Shown here: positions 62,150 through 64,000 of the stretch, in pieces | Numbering within the stretch: the first letter of the stretch is position 1 | Layout: every line of letters begins with the position of its first letter | Source: Pseudanabaena yagii GIHE-NHR1 | GTDB taxonomy: Bacteria; Cyanobacteriota; Cyanobacteriia; Pseudanabaenales; Pseudanabaenaceae | DNA: 64,000 bases | Direction of reading: 5' to 3' | Assembly: GCF_012863495.1 (NCBI RefSeq) | Contig: NZ_JAAVJL010000003.1 | Location: 1-64,000, forward strand | Made by a program: the position numbers and the translations under genes | Notes under the pieces: model-generated | Database searches by the model: none | Told to the model about the DNA's origin: nothing | Seen by the model: only the letters and a program-made list of their open reading frames with translations

Positions 62150-62291
62150 GTCTTGCCCTCTAAAAAATGATTACAAACTTTACAAGATTGTATTAAAGCC
62201 TACATCCTGTTTGGTTATTGTAACTGATGGACTGTAACTGATAGTTTTTGTTCTGTGCTAATTGTGCATAGAAATGATGCAGTTTATGGGA

Positions 62292-63170
62292 TTACCGCCA
62301 AATGGCATCGCCTAAACGACAAGCATCAGCGATTTCTTTGGGATCATGAACGCGCAAAATATCTGCTCCGCCTGCAATACAGGCAGTACAGGCAGCGATT
62401 GTTCCATAGAGGCGATCTTTAGGCTCAGGGCGATCGCAAAGTTTACCAATAAAGGTTTTGCGAGATACCCCTAGCAAAAGTGGTGCTGGGAGCGTTTTAA
62501 AAGCACTTAAATTCTTGATAAGTTCAAGATTATGATCTAAGGTTTTACCGAAACCAATACCAGGGTCAATTCCGATTAAATGTTGAGGAATTCCCCAAGC
62601 TTTAGCAACCAAAATTGCGTCTGACAGAAATTGCTTTACATCCCGCACGACATTACTATATCTAGGATTTTCCTGCATTGTGCGCGGTTCCCCTTGCATG
62701 TGCATCAAAAAAATTGGGACTTGCAGCTTTCCTACTAAAGGCAGCATATCGAGATCAAATCTGCCTGCGGAGACATCATTGAGTATATCTGCACCTGCGG
62801 CGATCGCTGACCTTGCTACACTCGCCTTTACGGTATCTACAGAAATCGGTAAATTCGGATATTCGGAACGGATGGCTTCGATAATCGGCAAAATGCGATC
62901 GCTTTCTTCCGCCGCACTAACAGGTTGAGCATTCGGTCTTGTCGATTCGCCACCAATATCGAGGATGTCAATATAGGGCAACATCTGCGCCACCTGTTGC
63001 AGTGCCGCATCCCGTGAGTTAAATTGACCGCCATCGCTAAAGCTATCGGGCGTAACATTCAAAATGCCCATGATGTAGGTGCGATCGCCCCAAATAAATT
63101 GGCGATCGCGAATTACCCAAGGTTCAGCAACGGGCTTAGTGATACTTGGTTCCAACTTAATAAACCTCAA
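62292..63170 (-). CDS. folP: dihydropteroate synthase
   Basis: 292 residues. MGILNVTPDSFSDGG near 34-48, DILDIGGESTRPNA, DVSAGRFD and IDPGIGFGKTLDHN are the pterin- and pABA-binding blocks. The enzyme joins pABA to dihydropterin diphosphate in folate synthesis and is the sulfonamide target. It starts 7 bp after the bcp stop, so the two genes are probably translated from one transcript. Confidence 0.95.
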   Translation of the reverse strand: MRFIKLEPSITKPVAEPWVIRDRQFIWGDRTYIMGILNVTPDSFSDGGQFNSRDAALQQVAQMLPYIDILDIGGESTRPNAQPVSAAEESDRILPIIEAIRSEYPNLPISVDTVKASVARSAIAAGADILNDVSAGRFDLDMLPLVGKLQVPIFLMHMQGEPRTMQENPRYSNVVRDVKQFLSDAILVAKAWGIPQHLIGIDPGIGFGKTLDHNLELIKNLSAFKTLPAPLLLGVSRKTFIGKLCDRPEPKDRLYGTIAACTACIAGGADILRVHDPKEIADACRLGDAIWR

Positions 63171-63177
63171 ACATCCT

Positions 63178-63633
63178 TTAGATATCTGCTAAAACTTGGG
63201 CAGGATGTAACTCTGCCTTAACACCAAGATAAATCTTCTCAATATTACCCTCCGTATCGATCACAAAGGTATTACGGAAGACACCCACATATTCTTTACC
63301 CATGAATTTTTTAAGTCCATAGCTCTCATAGGCTGTGGCAACTTGACCATCAGCATCGGTGAGTAATGGAAAGGGTAGATCAAACTTTTGCGTGAATTTT
63401 TGATGAGACTTTGCATCATCGGTACTGACACCAAAAATCAAAGTATTTTTCGCTTGGAATTGGGCGTAATTATCACGAAAGCCGCAGGCTTCCTTGGTGC
63501 ATCCGGGGGTATTATCGCGAGGATAGAAATACAAAACTACACGGCTACCTTTGAGACTAGAAAGAGTCACAATATTGCCGTTAGTATCTGGCAAGCTAAA
63601 CTCTGGAGCGTGATCGCCAACCTTTAAAGCCAT
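63178..63633 (-). CDS. bcp: thioredoxin-dependent peroxiredoxin (BCP/PrxQ)
   Basis: 151 residues. LYFYPRDNTPGCTKEACGFRD holds peroxidatic Cys45 and resolving Cys50, the PrxQ spacing. FGVSTDDAKSHQKF and FRNTFVIDTEGNI follow. It reduces hydroperoxides with thioredoxin. Full length. First complete gene of the bcp-folP unit. Confidence 0.95.
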   Translation of the reverse strand: MALKVGDHAPEFSLPDTNGNIVTLSSLKGSRVVLYFYPRDNTPGCTKEACGFRDNYAQFQAKNTLIFGVSTDDAKSHQKFTQKFDLPFPLLTDADGQVATAYESYGLKKFMGKEYVGVFRNTFVIDTEGNIEKIYLGVKAELHPAQVLADI

Positions 63634-63704
63634 AAATCTTCTTTACAAATAATCTTTACAATCGTTTACTCAAAGCATACAGCGCTTTGCGCTTACTGAA
63701 ACCC

Positions 63705-63755
63705 CAGAGAAATTTTTGAAAGCGCGGCGGAGCCGCGCTTTCAAAAATTTCTCTG
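63705..63755. repeat. perfect palindrome, GAAAGCGYGGC family
   Basis: 24-bp arms (63705-63728, 63732-63755) around GGA. The left flank TACAGCGCTTTGCGCTT...GAAACCCCAGA is shared with the copy at 8841-8903. Confidence 0.85.
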
Positions 63756-63832
63756 TACTACTCAAAACCTCAATAGGCTGTAACGCTTGGTTCAGAAAAC
63801 CATGAAGTAATGCTAGGCAATGCTCCATGGTT

Positions 63833-64000
63833 TTAGTCCTCAATGCCCATTGCCAATCTTGTATAAACCGTCGCTAGAGCATTCGCGTCACCCACATTTC
63901 CGGGGAACAAGACCACAGGTAAATCAGGAAAACGGGGATGATCGGCGGGAGTCCGCACCACGGAGCAACCTGCCAAAATTTGACCTAATAGCCTTGCTGT
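63833..64000 (-). CDS. C-terminal end of an unidentified gene (partial)
   Basis: The last 55 codons of a minus-strand gene that continues beyond the window; stop TAA at 63833-63835. The fragment has CSVVRTPADHPRFPDLPVVLFPGN and ends ATVYTRLAMGIED. It is compositionally normal coding sequence, but the family cannot be named from this piece. Confidence 0.65.
   Translation of the reverse strand, partial: TARLLGQILAGCSVVRTPADHPRFPDLPVVLFPGNVGDANALATVYTRLAMGIED

Overview
The window is ordinary cyanobacterial chromosome with several accessory insertions. The organism call rests on frequent GCGATCGC (HIP1) octamers and on photosynthesis and phycobilisome genes: psb27, a Raf1-type Rubisco accumulation factor and a CpcT-type bilin lyase. 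Cyanobacteria-restricted families (DUF3134, TIGR02652, DUF3598, DUF4912) point the same way. The many intergenic palindromes with GC-rich tips around a three-base loop suggest a Pseudanabaena-like lineage, but that is only an inference.

Layout. 0-8.8 kb: small hypotheticals, a YkgJ protein, an alpha/beta hydrolase, an asparaginase, tRNA-Val(UAC), an 8-oxoguanine-deaminase-like amidohydrolase and an orphan ABC ATPase. 8.9-16.7 kb: a NACHT NTPase, a ROK kinase, two Uma2 genes (one truncated), the bifunctional (p)ppGpp enzyme and an RsbW-like kinase. 16.8-25.4 kb: PBP2, an AT-rich AAA ATPase plus TOPRIM-like pair, ilvC, a Ser/Thr kinase, Uma2 and aat. 25.4-29.1 kb: a 1-kb gene-free stretch with two tandem copies of what looks like a structured RNA, then clpB. 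29.7-35.3 kb: a polysaccharide cluster (two GT4, one Wzy/ligase-like membrane protein, one GT2). 35.8-41.5 kb: a PAS histidine kinase, DUF3598, DUF4436 and an APH/P-loop fusion. 41.8-44.1 kb: a compact AT-rich three-gene operon starting with a P-loop ATPase. 44.3-54.4 kb: a VOC protein, carA, a TPR lipoprotein, raf1, DUF4912, psb27, a degenerate histidine kinase and lpdA. 54.6-57.2 kb: Uma2 and a PARIS-like AAA ATPase/DUF4435 pair. 57.3-64 kb: DUF29, M28 peptidase, cpcT, ebfC, DUF3134, a Trp-rich protein, and on the minus strand bcp-folP-phosphotransacetylase-like.

Four loci look like genome-defence or conflict modules: the NACHT gene, the two ATPase+TOPRIM cassettes and the three-gene ATPase operon. 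The last matches no system I recognise. The other strong candidate for something undescribed is the tandem RNA pair upstream of clpB, whose two copies differ by compensatory base changes in two predicted stems.

A further theme is a large set of near-perfect palindromes (18-32 bp arms). Several sit between convergent genes and contain their stop codons, so they probably double as terminators. Three or four longer MITE-like units with terminal inverted repeats are also present.
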